From positions 2,231,659 through 2,295,658 of the forward strand of contig NZ_DS544873.1 of NCBI RefSeq assembly GCF_000154725.1: a stretch of DNA of 64,000 bases, written 5' to 3'. Of this stretch, positions 1 through 9,854 are shown in pieces. The notes below the pieces were generated by a model. That model was not told the origin of the DNA. It ran no database searches and saw nothing but the letters and a program-made list of their open reading frames with translations. The DNA is from Kordia algicida OT-1. Its GTDB lineage: Bacteria > Bacteroidota > Bacteroidia > Flavobacteriales > Flavobacteriaceae. The position numbers and the translations under genes were made by a program. The stretch's first letter is position 1. Each line of letters begins with the position of its first letter.

Positions 1-2
1 TA

Positions 3-2417
3 TCTGACATCGCTCCGCGCAATATTTATCGTATCGAAAAGTAACACATCACAACAAGCATATCCAACTTCTTGATGGGAAGTATGGCACTGCTTCGTCA
101 AATGTATCATGATGCAGATTGGTACGCCAAAGGCAATGCAAAACGTACCGATTTGGCGTTAGAAGCTTTAAATGCAAATAAAAACTTAGTACAAATTTTC
201 CACTCTGGGAATAAACATAATAGTATTAAAACGGACGCTATCGGAGACGAATTTGGAATTCAATATGTATTGGTTGGTGATGGAACGGAATATGAAAACA
301 TTGCAGCAATGAAGGCGACGAATGCTTCTTTTATCATTCCAATCAACTTTCCAAAAGCGTATGATGTATCAGATCCGTATTCGGCAAGTGTGGTAGAATT
401 GGAAGCGATGAAACATTGGAATCAAGCACCTTCCAATCCGAAAGCGTTGCTTGACAATGGAATTCAGTTCAGCTTTACCATGCACAGTTCAAAATCTGGT
501 AAAGAATTTAAAGGAAACTTGATGAAAGCCATCAAATATGGTTTGGACAAAACGAAAGCCTTGGAAGCATTGACGACTGTTCCAGCGCGTATCTTACAAC
601 AAGAAGACAAAGTTGGAAGTTTACAAAACGGACGACAAGCGAATTTTTTAATTACTTCTGGTGATATTTTTGATCCAAAAACGGTAATTTATGAAAATTG
701 GGTTCAAGGGAATCAGAATGTTTTCAAAGACAAATCACAAAAAGACCTACGTGGAAAATATACGTTTAACGTTGCAGGAAACGATTACGATGTGACCATT
801 GTAGGTTCACCAGAAAAATTGAAAGCAACGGTAATGAAAGATTCTTTAAAATTAGGATCAAAAATTGCTTTTAAAAACGATTGGTTACAATTACAATTCA
901 CTACGCCAGATACGACAAAAACTGAATATATTCGTTTGACAGCACCTGTTCGTAATGTGAAATTTTTCTCAGGTAAAGCCATTATTGCAAATGGCTCCGA
1001 AACTTCGTTCAATGCTACGCAAAAAGAAGTATCTAAATCGAAAGATAAAAAAGGAAAAGGTGGAAAAATGGAAGCTCCAAAAATGTTACCAATTTCTTAT
1101 CCTAATGGAGCGTATGGTTCCGCAACTTTACCCAAACAAGAAAACGTTTTATTTAGAAATGCCACAGTTTGGACGAATGAAAAAGACGGAATTCTTCAAA
1201 ATACAGATGTTCTAGTAAAAGATGGAAAAATTGCCCGAATTGGGAAAAACCTCAGCGCTGGAAATGCTCGAATCGTTGATGCGACTGGAAAACATTTAAC
1301 TGCTGGAATTATTGATGAACATTCACATATTGCAGCTTTTACAATCAATGAAGCTGGACATAATTCTACTGCAGAAGTAAACATGGAAGATGTGGTAAAC
1401 CCAGAAGATGTCGATATTTACAGAAACTTAGCAGGTGGCGTTACTACCATTCAATTATTGCATGGTTCTGCCAATCCGATTGGTGGACGTTCTGCCATTT
1501 TGAGTTTACGTTGGGGACGATCTGCTGATGAAATGTTGTTTAAAGATGCTGACGGATTTATCAAATTTGCATTAGGTGAAAACGTAAAGCAAAGTAATTG
1601 GGGCGATACAGAAACCACACGTTTCCCACAAACACGTATGGGAGTTGAGCAAGTGTTTACAGATTATTTCCAAAGAGCAAAAGAATACGAAGCAAAGAAG
1701 AAATCAGGAAACTATCGTTATGATATTGAAATGGAAACAATTTTAGAAATTTTAAATAAAAAACGTTTCGTTTCTTGTCACTCATACGTTCAAAGTGAAA
1801 TTAACATGCTGATGAAAGTTGCTGATAAATTCGGTTTCAACATCAACACATTTACTCACATTTTAGAAGGTTACAAAGTAGCTGACAAAATGAAAGAACA
1901 CGGTGTTGGCGGTTCTACTTTTTCAGATTGGTGGGCTTACAAGTATGAAGTAAATGACGCCATTCCGTACAATGGAGCAATCATGCATAATCAAGGAGTT
2001 TTAGTAGCTTTCAATTCAGATGATGGCGAAATGTCTCGTAGACTGAATCAAGAAGCGGCAAAAGCAGTAAAATATGGTGGTGTTTCAGAAGAAGATGCTT
2101 GGAAGTTTGTGACACTGAATCCTGCCAAATTATTACATATTGATGATAAAGTTGGAAGTATTAAAACTGGAAAACAAGCTGATTTGGTATTATGGACAGC
2201 TCATCCAATGTCAATTTACGCAAAAGCACAAACAACAATGATTGAAGGAACGGTGTATTTTGATTTGGAACGTGATGCGCAATTGCGAAGAAAGATTCAA
2301 AATGAACGCAACGAGTTGATGAATATGATGCTTGCTGAGAAAAATAAAGGCATGAAAACACAACCTGCTAAGAAAAAAGACAAAGTACATCATCATTGTG
2401 ATACTGTTGAATTTTAA
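3..2417 (+). CDS. Amidohydrolase family protein, 5' partial, reading frame disrupted near its visible start
   Basis: Large periplasmic or secreted amidohydrolase whose 5' part lies outside the window. The intact downstream frame (from ATG 75) is 780 residues. It holds the end of a first amidohydrolase-like domain (residues ~1-235, ending in a typical VGSLQNGRQANFLI strand) and a complete second domain (~355-740) with the metal-binding DEHSHIA motif, HGSANPIGG and a closing VGSIKTGKQADLVLW. The C-terminus is His-rich (HHHCDTVEF). Upstream, the frame from position 3 reads SDIAPRNIYRIEK and meets TAA at 42-44. The expected continuation NTSQQAYPTS is in another frame (43-72), and LMGSMALL then returns to the original frame. 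This looks like a +1/-1 pair in short A and T runs. A second amidohydrolase follows 12 nt downstream, so the two are probably one operon. The substrate cannot be told. Confidence 0.85.
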
Positions 2418-2429
2418 ACAAAAACTGAC

Positions 2430-3728
2430 ATGAAAAAATATATTTATACATATACATTATGCTTAGCTGTTTTGTTTAGCAGTCTAAGTTTTGCCCAACA
2501 AACGCCTGCGGATAAACAGTCGCAAGCAATCTCAATTGTTGGTGTAACCGCACATATTGGAAACGGATCGACTATTGAAAACGCTACTGTTGTTTTTGAA
2601 AACGGAAAGATTACTCGCATTGGAACTTCTGCAAACACAGCAACAGCTGGAAAAGTAATTGATGCAAAAGGAAAACATGTGTATCCTGGATTTATCGCGC
2701 CAAATTCGACACTTGGTTTGGTAGAAGTTGATGCCGTAAGAGCAACGCGTGACCAACAAGAAACGGGAAGTTTCAATCCGCACATCCGTAGTTTGATTGC
2801 GTATAACACAGAATCGAAAGTAGTAGAGAGTTGCAGACCAAACGGAATTTTAACAGCACAAATTACTCCACGTGGTGGCGCTGTTTCTGGAACTTCATCT
2901 ATCGTACAACTAGATGCTTGGAATTGGGAAGATGCTGCCATAAAAGTTGATGATGGAATTCACATGAATTGGCCAAATAACTATTCTCGTGGTCGTTGGT
3001 GGCTTGGAGAACCAAGAGGTTTACGTCCAAATAAAAATTATGCAAAACAATTGACACAAATTCAAGATGTATTTAATGAAACCGCCAGTTATTTAAAAGG
3101 TTCAAGAAGTCCAAAGAATTTGCCATACGAAGCTATGGAAGGTTTGCTAGATGGTTCACAAAAATTGTATGTACATGTAAATACCGAAAAAGGAATTTTA
3201 GATGCGATCGAATTTGGAAAGAAAAACAAACTTAAAATTGTTATTGTTGGTGGATATCACGCACATAAAGTAGCAACCACTTTACGCCAAAATAAAATTC
3301 CTGTGTTATTACACAGAACACATTCTGTACCAAACATGGACGATGAAGATTATGATCTTTCCTATAAAAAAGCTAAAATTCTAACAGATGCTGGTGTTTT
3401 AGTCGGATTGGAAAATAGTGGTCAAATGGAACGTATGAATACACGTAATTTACCATTTTTGGCGGGAACTGTAGCTGCACATGGTTTGGATAAAGAAAAA
3501 GCATTGCAATTAATTACATCAAATACTGCAAAAATTTTAGGGATTGACGATCGTTTAGGAACCTTAGAAGTTGGAAAAGACGCCACACTTTTTATAAGCG
3601 AAGGAGATGCGCTAGACATGCGTGGAAATATTTTAACACATGCCTTTATTGAAGGTCGTGAGTTGAGCTTGGAGACGCATCAAACGAAATTATGGAAGCG
3701 TTATACAAAAAAATATGATGGAAAATAG
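2430..3728 (+). CDS. Exported amidohydrolase family protein
   Basis: 432 residues with a clear Sec signal peptide (LCLAVLFSSLSFAQQ), so it acts in the periplasm or outside the cell. It has the composite-domain start of imidazolonepropionase-like amidohydrolases (VVFENGKITRIG, then GKHVYPGFIAPNSTLGLVEVD) and the usual end (LGTLEVGKDATLFISEGD). The first metal motif, normally HxH, reads APNSTLG here, so the canonical metal ligands appear absent from this subunit, whereas the upstream protein keeps DEHSHIA. The gene starts 12 nt after the upstream amidohydrolase, suggesting co-transcription and possibly a complex of an active and a structural partner. That last point is inference. Confidence 0.9.
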   Translation: MKKYIYTYTLCLAVLFSSLSFAQQTPADKQSQAISIVGVTAHIGNGSTIENATVVFENGKITRIGTSANTATAGKVIDAKGKHVYPGFIAPNSTLGLVEVDAVRATRDQQETGSFNPHIRSLIAYNTESKVVESCRPNGILTAQITPRGGAVSGTSSIVQLDAWNWEDAAIKVDDGIHMNWPNNYSRGRWWLGEPRGLRPNKNYAKQLTQIQDVFNETASYLKGSRSPKNLPYEAMEGLLDGSQKLYVHVNTEKGILDAIEFGKKNKLKIVIVGGYHAHKVATTLRQNKIPVLLHRTHSVPNMDDEDYDLSYKKAKILTDAGVLVGLENSGQMERMNTRNLPFLAGTVAAHGLDKEKALQLITSNTAKILGIDDRLGTLEVGKDATLFISEGDALDMRGNILTHAFIEGRELSLETHQTKLWKRYTKKYDGK

Positions 3729-3776
3729 TAACTTTATAGAACAAGTTGCTACTTATACAAATAAAAAAAGGATATT

Positions 3777-4184
3777 ATGAAAAGAATACAAAAATTTGCT
3801 TTGGCAATTACCGTGTTGGCGGTGTTGCAGATTTCGGCTCAAAATACGTCAAATACACCAACTATTGAAGAAAATGAAACGATTGAAAATTTTCAGTTAC
3901 CTACATTTTCAGAATTATCTAATAATATCGCTACCGATTATTCCAACGTGCGCGAACGTTTGCCAAATTTATCTAATATTGGAGAACATGTTCAGAAGGG
4001 AATTCGACGTGGACTGTTAGACGATCATAGTATTTCTGCTACTTTTCGTAATCTTTCAACAGAACATTCTATTTTACCAAATATAACTCCAAAACGTTTT
4101 CAGTTACGAAACAATTTAAATAATATCATGTTTAATGGTTTTGATGTCAATCAATTACATTTAAACGGAGCTTATAAACAATAA
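3777..4184 (+). CDS. Hypothetical exported protein
   Basis: 135 residues. The N-terminus (KFALAITVLAVLQISAQ) is a signal peptide, so the product is exported. The mature part is rich in Asn, Leu and Ser and shows no motif I recognise. It lies 48 nt after the amidohydrolase pair on the same strand and just before a strong terminator, so it may be the last gene of that transcript. No function is proposed. Confidence 0.7.
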   Translation: MKRIQKFALAITVLAVLQISAQNTSNTPTIEENETIENFQLPTFSELSNNIATDYSNVRERLPNLSNIGEHVQKGIRRGLLDDHSISATFRNLSTEHSILPNITPKRFQLRNNLNNIMFNGFDVNQLHLNGAYKQ

Positions 4185-4210
4185 ATACGTATACGAGAAA
4201 CGTAACGCAT

Positions 4211-4246
4211 AAAAAAATCCTCATTGACATAATGAGGATTTTTTTA
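4211..4246. terminator. Bidirectional intrinsic terminator
   Basis: A 15-bp perfect stem (AAAAAAATCCTCATT / AATGAGGATTTTTTT) around the loop GACAT, flanked by A and T runs. It separates the plus-strand amidohydrolase group from the convergent lipoprotein gene and can work in both directions. Confidence 0.9.
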
Positions 4247-4278
4247 TTTCCAATTTTTCTTTTTCAATCATATGATGA

Positions 4279-5085
4279 TTATCCTTTCGGAACAATTTTC
4301 CCATCTTCAGGTCGTGCGTATATTGTTGCTTCCATAGCTTTTTCTGTCAAACTTACATTTGTGAATTCTACTGAATTACGTGGTGCTTTTAAGTTTCCTT
4401 CCTCATCGGTTGTAAACCAAGTCAATGTTTTTGGCAATATAATTCCATTGACATCTTGCCAATTTTCATAACGAATGTAACCTCTTTTATCATTTGGCTT
4501 TCCATTAAAATAGGTTACCGTATACGCCAACCATTCCATTTGATAGGTCTCAGGATTGTAATAAATAAAGTAATTATCTTCTGGAGAATCGCCTACATTA
4601 TCACCATACGAAATTTTATATCCTGGATATGAAACACCTTCATACGTTAAACTTTCTTCTTTATCATATGTAATTCCATCATCACCTAACACAAAAGGCA
4701 TTGCATAAAAGTAGAAATATAAATTATGGTAAAAACGTGCGTTGCTTCTAAAAGCGGTTGTGTCTTTTTGTGCTAACCAAACATCTTTTCCGTCATAACC
4801 AATCGTAAAACCTTTTCCTTCCAAACGTGTTTTTCGAGAATGCAAGTCGGTAATATGCTTTTCTGTTTTATCTGGCTTTACCATTTCGTACACCAATGTT
4901 TGTGCTTTATTCCAATTGTCAATTCCGCCATGTGCGTCAAACACTTTTTGTAATTTTTCTGGGTATTTTTTTGGATTGACTTTTGCTTCTTCCGTTGTAG
5001 TGTTGGAAGTTTCCGATTTCTTTTCAGTATTATTGCAAGCGGTCATCAAGAATAGTCCCAAGAGAACTAAAGTAATTTTTTTCAT
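4279..5085 (-). CDS. DUF6503-like lipoprotein
   Basis: 268 residues beginning with a lipoprotein signal (LLGLFLMTAC, lipobox Cys at residue 17) followed by a Glu/Lys/Ser/Thr-rich linker, so it is probably anchored in a membrane facing the periplasm. The body starts with VFDAHGGIDNWNKAQTL, the pattern of the Bacteroidota DUF6503 family (HGG followed by a Trp). It continues as alternating beta-strand-like segments with many aromatic residues. No catalytic motif is visible and the role is unknown. It is a single gene, convergent with the plus-strand group. Confidence 0.75.
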   Translation of the reverse strand: MKKITLVLLGLFLMTACNNTEKKSETSNTTTEEAKVNPKKYPEKLQKVFDAHGGIDNWNKAQTLVYEMVKPDKTEKHITDLHSRKTRLEGKGFTIGYDGKDVWLAQKDTTAFRSNARFYHNLYFYFYAMPFVLGDDGITYDKEESLTYEGVSYPGYKISYGDNVGDSPEDNYFIYYNPETYQMEWLAYTVTYFNGKPNDKRGYIRYENWQDVNGIILPKTLTWFTTDEEGNLKAPRNSVEFTNVSLTEKAMEATIYARPEDGKIVPKG

Positions 5086-5206
5086 TAGTTAGTTTGTTTT
5101 ATTTCTGCTTGAGTCGAAGTGTTTTACAGATCATTACAAGAATGACGAATGTTTTTATTACTAATAGTTGCTAATATTTTCTTATTGTCTAAAAAAGATT
5201 GTAGAA

Positions 5207-5929
5207 TTATTGAATCTTTTCGGTAGCAAATGGCAACAATCGCTCAACAAATAACGAATATGCCAATTCCGAAGGATGCAATTGATCTTGCGCTACCAAA
5301 GCCGGATTAGTCAAACCTTCACGGGTAATATCTGTAATATTCACAAAGGTAATCCCGTTTGCATTGCAATAACTTCTAGCAAAAGTATTGTATTGATCTA
5401 TTTCTTCGGAAGTCGTAGGCGAAAAACCAAAACCTTGTCCAAATGGTGTAAATGCATAATCGGGAATAGAAACCACAATCACATTACTCGCGTCACCTTT
5501 TGCTAAAGAAACTGCTTTCATTGCCAACTCGGGAAATTCACTTTCATACAAAGAAAAAGGTTTGTTTTGATATTGATTGTTCACACCAATTAACAACGTC
5601 ACCAAATCGTAAGTATTCGTCAAATTATCATCTTCTGTAATCGCATTGATAAGATTTGTGGTTGTCCAACCAGTTTCCGCAATTATTTTTACACTAAAAT
5701 TATCTACCGCAGGAAAATTAGCTACTAAACTATCTTTTAATTGCACTGGAAAACGACACGTTTCGCACACGCTTTGTCCAATCGTATAACTATCACCCAA
5801 AGATAAAATACGGTATGATTTTGGAGTCACTTCCACAGCATCATCAGAAGAACAACTAAAAATACAAATGCATGATAAAAGTAATATTAATTTTACTCTA
5901 AAAATAGTGTGATGTTTTATGTGTCTCAA
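5207..5929 (-). CDS. SGNH/GDSL hydrolase family lipoprotein
   Basis: 240 residues with a lipoprotein signal (LLLSCICIFSCSSDD). SGNH blocks are visible: block I ILSLGDSYTIGQ (nucleophile Ser), block III LLIGVNNQYQ, and block V DQLHPSELAY with the catalytic Asp and His. It should hydrolyse an ester or acyl group at the cell envelope, but the substrate cannot be predicted. It is monocistronic, with its promoter in the AT-rich gap shared with the divergent methyltransferase gene. Confidence 0.85.
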   Translation of the reverse strand: MRHIKHHTIFRVKLILLLSCICIFSCSSDDAVEVTPKSYRILSLGDSYTIGQSVCETCRFPVQLKDSLVANFPAVDNFSVKIIAETGWTTTNLINAITEDDNLTNTYDLVTLLIGVNNQYQNKPFSLYESEFPELAMKAVSLAKGDASNVIVVSIPDYAFTPFGQGFGFSPTTSEEIDQYNTFARSYCNANGITFVNITDITREGLTNPALVAQDQLHPSELAYSLFVERLLPFATEKIQ

Positions 5930-6066
5930 AAAAAATTAAATTTTGAATATTCGTAAATTTTTACTCTTATTCTGATTAAACTACTAAAATACAACATTCT
6001 AAAACTTCAAAGTAACTGTTTTATTTAAAATTAAGCATCTGCGTGAATTCAAAATAATCTCTTTCT

Positions 6067-6074
6067 TATATTTG
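6067..6074 (+). promoter_or_regulatory. Bacteroidota -7 promoter box
   Basis: TATATTTG fits the TAnnTTTG -7 consensus exactly and ends only 4 nt before the ATG of the methyltransferase. The mRNA would be leaderless or nearly so. No convincing -33 TTTG was found. Confidence 0.45.
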
Positions 6075-6078
6075 CAGC

Positions 6079-6885
6079 ATGTACAAACAAATTTCCAGCA
6101 CACAAAATACGACCATAAAACACATATTACAACTTCAAGAAAAGTCGCGAAGTCGTAAAAAAGAAGGAAAATGTATTTTAGAAGGTTTTCGTGAATTGAC
6201 GCTTGCACTCGAAGGAAACTATGCGATTGACACACTATTATTTTATCCTGAAATTTGTTCGTACGAACGCATACAAGAACTTTTAGCTACAGCTAAAAAC
6301 ACTCCTGAATGTATTGAAATTTCGAAAGAAGTTTATCAAAAAATTGCCTATCGCGGAAGTACGGAAGGTGTGTTGGCAATTATACAAACCAAAGAACATT
6401 CACTCAAAACGATTACTTTTCACAACAAAACTCCATTAATTTTAGTCGCAGAAGCACCTGAAAAACCTGGAAACATTGGCGCATTGCTTCGTACTGCAGA
6501 TGCTGCCAATATTGATGCCGTTTTCATCGCAAATCCAAAAACAGATTTGTACAATCCGAATATTGTACGTTCAAGTGTTGGTTGTGTGTTTACGACACAA
6601 ATTGCCATGGGAAGCACTGCGGAAATCATTTCCTTTTTACAGGAAAAAGACATTGCTATTTATTGTGCGGCATTGACGGCTTCCGAGCACTATCATCTTC
6701 AAAATTATCAAAAAGCGACTGCGATCGTCGTTGGTACGGAAGCAACAGGCTTAAGTGATGAATGGCTGAACAATTCTACCCAAAACATCATCATTCCCAT
6801 GCAAGGAAAAATAGATTCCATGAATGTTTCTGTTGCGGCAGCAATTGTGATTTTTGAAGCGAAGCGACAACGAAGTTTTCTGTAA
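6079..6885 (+). CDS. TrmH/SpoU-family RNA methyltransferase
   Basis: 268 residues. The N-terminal substrate-binding domain (~1-105) is followed by the SPOUT methyltransferase domain. Its three knot motifs are visible: PEKPGNIGALLRTADAANID (motif 1), AIVVGTEATGLSDEWL (motif 2) and IIPMQGKIDSMNVSVAAAI (motif 3). It is expected to put a 2'-O-methyl group on a ribose of rRNA or tRNA, using S-adenosylmethionine. Length and motif order match RlmB/TsnR-like proteins; which nucleotide is modified cannot be told. It is preceded by a near-leaderless promoter. Confidence 0.92.
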   Translation: MYKQISSTQNTTIKHILQLQEKSRSRKKEGKCILEGFRELTLALEGNYAIDTLLFYPEICSYERIQELLATAKNTPECIEISKEVYQKIAYRGSTEGVLAIIQTKEHSLKTITFHNKTPLILVAEAPEKPGNIGALLRTADAANIDAVFIANPKTDLYNPNIVRSSVGCVFTTQIAMGSTAEIISFLQEKDIAIYCAALTASEHYHLQNYQKATAIVVGTEATGLSDEWLNNSTQNIIIPMQGKIDSMNVSVAAAIVIFEAKRQRSFL

Positions 6886-6902
6886 TCTATAGTTGTATAA
6901 AA

Positions 6903-7382
6903 ATGAAAGAAATTTCTAAAATAATGAATTACGTAGTTCCTATTGTAGGAATGATTTTTGTTATTTTTGTTTATTTTAATGATAAAAAAAATAAAATTGA
7001 ATCTGAAAAATATAAGATTGATTATTGGGAGCAGTGTACCGTTCAGTTCAGTGGAATAGTTAGAAGTAAAACTTATATAGAAAAAGGAGGATATGCTTGT
7101 TTAGATATGACATATTCTAATAAGAAAGGAGATTATTTGCTATTAATCAATGATGAAATTTTTGTGTGTCAAATCAAAAATAATAAAATACTTTTTACGA
7201 CTGATGTAACAAACTTAAAAATAGGTGATAGTCTTTCCTATAATATTGATGGTAATAAGTCTGAAATTATATACAGAAATGGAAAAGAGCATAAAAGAAT
7301 TGAGAATAGTTTAGTTGCTATAAATCTTAAATATCAATATGGACATTATAAAAAGTATGATTGTGAAAACGATTTAAAGTAG
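6903..7382 (+). CDS. Hypothetical single-pass membrane protein
   Basis: 159 residues with one N-terminal membrane segment (VVPIVGMIFVIFVYF, ~11-25) and a soluble remainder rich in Lys, Asn, Ile and Tyr. It is noticeably more AT-rich than its neighbours and lies 17 nt after the methyltransferase. I recognise no family. Base composition and lack of recognisable homology suggest an accessory gene. Confidence 0.65.
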   Translation: MKEISKIMNYVVPIVGMIFVIFVYFNDKKNKIESEKYKIDYWEQCTVQFSGIVRSKTYIEKGGYACLDMTYSNKKGDYLLLINDEIFVCQIKNNKILFTTDVTNLKIGDSLSYNIDGNKSEIIYRNGKEHKRIENSLVAINLKYQYGHYKKYDCENDLK

Positions 7383-7576
7383 ATATTTAGTCCAAAAACT
7401 AAATTAATTATATAGATACCAACCACTTCTAAAAAACATTTAAAACACTGAAAATCAAAACAAAATAAATATCTATAAATACAAGACAGATCAACATATC
7501 TCACAAAAACCATTTTCTTCACTAAATTCGTAAAACATACTTGTTTGTTACATTTCTTTGACTTAATTTTAATTAT

Positions 7577-9790
7577 ATGACAGAAATTGAAATTGAAAAG
7601 GAAAATGCAGCGATTGCGAAGCAGTATAAAGAACTGCTACGCATCAGTTATCAAGTACTTTCTGCTGAAGATAAAAAAATCATCAGAAAAGCATTTGATG
7701 TCGCTGTTGACGCGCACAAAGATCAACGCAGAAAAAGTGGTGAAGCGTATATTTTTCACCCAATTGCTGTTGCCAAAATTGTAGCTTCTGAAATTGGAAT
7801 GGACGCCACTTCTATCGCTTCTGCCCTTTTGCATGATGTCGTAGAAGATACCGAATATACGCTGGAAGATATTGAGCGAATGTTTGGAATTACCGTTGCC
7901 AAAATTGTGGATGGACTGACCAAGATTTCACATCTTAAAAAAGATAAAGACGTTTCGATGCAAGCGGAAAATTTCCGTAAAATGCTCTTAACGATTAATG
8001 ATGATGTCCGTGTGATTATCATCAAAATTGCTGATCGTCTACACAATATGCAAACCATGGAATCCATGCCTGCGCACAAGCAAGTTAAAATTGCTTCCGA
8101 AACTTTATACATTTATGCGCCGTTAGCACACCGAATTGGTTTGTATAATATTAAAACTGAATTGGAAGATTTAGGATTAAAATATACCGAACCTGAAGTT
8201 TTTAATGACATTGAGAACAAAATTGAAGAAAGCAAAGAAGAACAACAGAAATATATTGACAACTTTGCTTCTGTCATTAAAAACTCTTTAGATAAAGAAA
8301 ACTTTGAATATGAAATAAAAGGGCGTTTTAAATCGATATTTTCCATTCGTAGAAAAATGGTCAAACAAGGTGTTACCTTTGATGAAGTCTATGATAAATT
8401 TGCCATCAGAATAATTTATGATACGGAAGATTTAGAAAACGAAAAATTCCTTGCTTGGAAAATATACTCTATTGTCACCGATCACTTTAGACCAAATCCT
8501 GTGCGTTTGCGCGATTGGATATCTCCCCCAAAATCAACAGGTTACGAAGCATTACACATCACAGTTATGGGACCAAAAGGTCGTTGGGTTGAAGTGCAAA
8601 TTCGCTCGCATCGTATGCATGAAATTGCAGAAAAAGGATATGCGGCACATTTTAAATACAAACAAGGAGATCAAAAAGAACAAGGCTTGGAACCTTGGCT
8701 CAATAAACTTCAAGAAGCGCTCGAAAATCAGGAAGCAAATGCGGTAGATTTTGTTGAACAGTTCAAACTGAATTTATACGCAAAGGAAATCTTTGTGTTT
8801 ACTCCAGATGGAGATTTAAAATCTTTACCAAAAGGTGCAACTCCGCTCGATTTTGCTTTTAGCATTCACACGCAAGTTGGTTATCACACGCGTGGCGCTA
8901 AAGTAAATGGAAAATTAGTGCCGTTGAGTCACGAATTGAAAAGTGGCGATCAAGTCGAAATTATCACATCAGACAAATCGAAACCAAATGCAAACTGGTT
9001 GGATTATGCGACAACATCAAGAGCGCGTTCAAAAATTAAATCTTCTTTACGAGAAGAAAAGAAAGCGATTGCAGAAGATGGAAAAGAAATTTTACGCAGA
9101 AAATTAAAGCAACTCAAAATTTCACTTGACGAAAAATCAATCAATGAATTGGTAAATCATTTTAAGCTAAAAACAAGCTTAGATTTGTTTTATCGCGTTG
9201 GTATTGGAACGATTGACAATCAGAAATTAAAAGAATTTGCAGCACAACGAAGCAATAGTATTTTTAAATTTTTCAAGAATAAAATTAGAAGATCTCCTTC
9301 AATTCCCGCCGAAGAAATCAATCAGCCAGAAGTTTCCAACCGTTATGATTTGTTGGTTTTTGGGAAGGAAGAAGAAAAGCTAAATTACAAACTTTCCAAT
9401 TGTTGCAATCCGATTCCAGGAGATCCTGTTTTTGGTTTTGTAACAGTGAATGAAGGAATCAAAGTTCATAAGAAAAATTGTCCAAATGCAGTGAGTTTAC
9501 AAGCAAATTATGCATATCGTATTATGCCTGCCAAATGGATTGATTCTTCTCAGGAAGAATTTACCGTTTTGCTAGAATTAACGGGAATTGACAATATGGG
9601 ATTGGTAAATGATGTTACCAAAGTTATTTCAAACAATATGCATGTAAACATTAGAAACATCAGTTTTGAAACTAACGACGGAATTTTCACAGGAAGAATC
9701 ACCGTAATTGTAAAAAACAATACTATTTTAAAGCGACTTATTAACAATTTGAAGAAAATTCACGGTATTGAGAAAATAACAAGAGCTTAA
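7577..9790 (+). CDS. spoT: RelA/SpoT bifunctional (p)ppGpp synthetase/hydrolase
   Basis: 737 residues with the full Rsh order. The HD hydrolase domain has HPIAVAKIVASE, LLHDVVEDTEYT and KIADRLHNMQTM. The synthetase domain has GRFKSIFSIRRKM, WISPPKSTGYEALHITVMG and VEVQIRSHRMHEIAEKGYA. The TGS domain (KEIFVFTPDGDLKSLPKGAT, ~395-455), a helical/zinc-finger part (NCCNPIPGDPVFGFV) and a C-terminal ACT domain (~665-735) follow. The HD motif is intact, so it should both make and break (p)ppGpp and run the stringent response. Family gene order is spoT-fur-purA. Here an IS3 element sits 18 nt after the stop codon, moving the gene away from its likely native terminator at 11196. Confidence 0.97.
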   Translation: MTEIEIEKENAAIAKQYKELLRISYQVLSAEDKKIIRKAFDVAVDAHKDQRRKSGEAYIFHPIAVAKIVASEIGMDATSIASALLHDVVEDTEYTLEDIERMFGITVAKIVDGLTKISHLKKDKDVSMQAENFRKMLLTINDDVRVIIIKIADRLHNMQTMESMPAHKQVKIASETLYIYAPLAHRIGLYNIKTELEDLGLKYTEPEVFNDIENKIEESKEEQQKYIDNFASVIKNSLDKENFEYEIKGRFKSIFSIRRKMVKQGVTFDEVYDKFAIRIIYDTEDLENEKFLAWKIYSIVTDHFRPNPVRLRDWISPPKSTGYEALHITVMGPKGRWVEVQIRSHRMHEIAEKGYAAHFKYKQGDQKEQGLEPWLNKLQEALENQEANAVDFVEQFKLNLYAKEIFVFTPDGDLKSLPKGATPLDFAFSIHTQVGYHTRGAKVNGKLVPLSHELKSGDQVEIITSDKSKPNANWLDYATTSRARSKIKSSLREEKKAIAEDGKEILRRKLKQLKISLDEKSINELVNHFKLKTSLDLFYRVGIGTIDNQKLKEFAAQRSNSIFKFFKNKIRRSPSIPAEEINQPEVSNRYDLLVFGKEEEKLNYKLSNCCNPIPGDPVFGFVTVNEGIKVHKKNCPNAVSLQANYAYRIMPAKWIDSSQEEFTVLLELTGIDNMGLVNDVTKVISNNMHVNIRNISFETNDGIFTGRITVIVKNNTILKRLINNLKKIHGIEKITRA

Positions 9791-9854
9791 CACCAAATAT
9801 ACTACAGATGACCCGTCCTAAAAAACCGTTACAGTTATTTAGGATTAAAAATAG

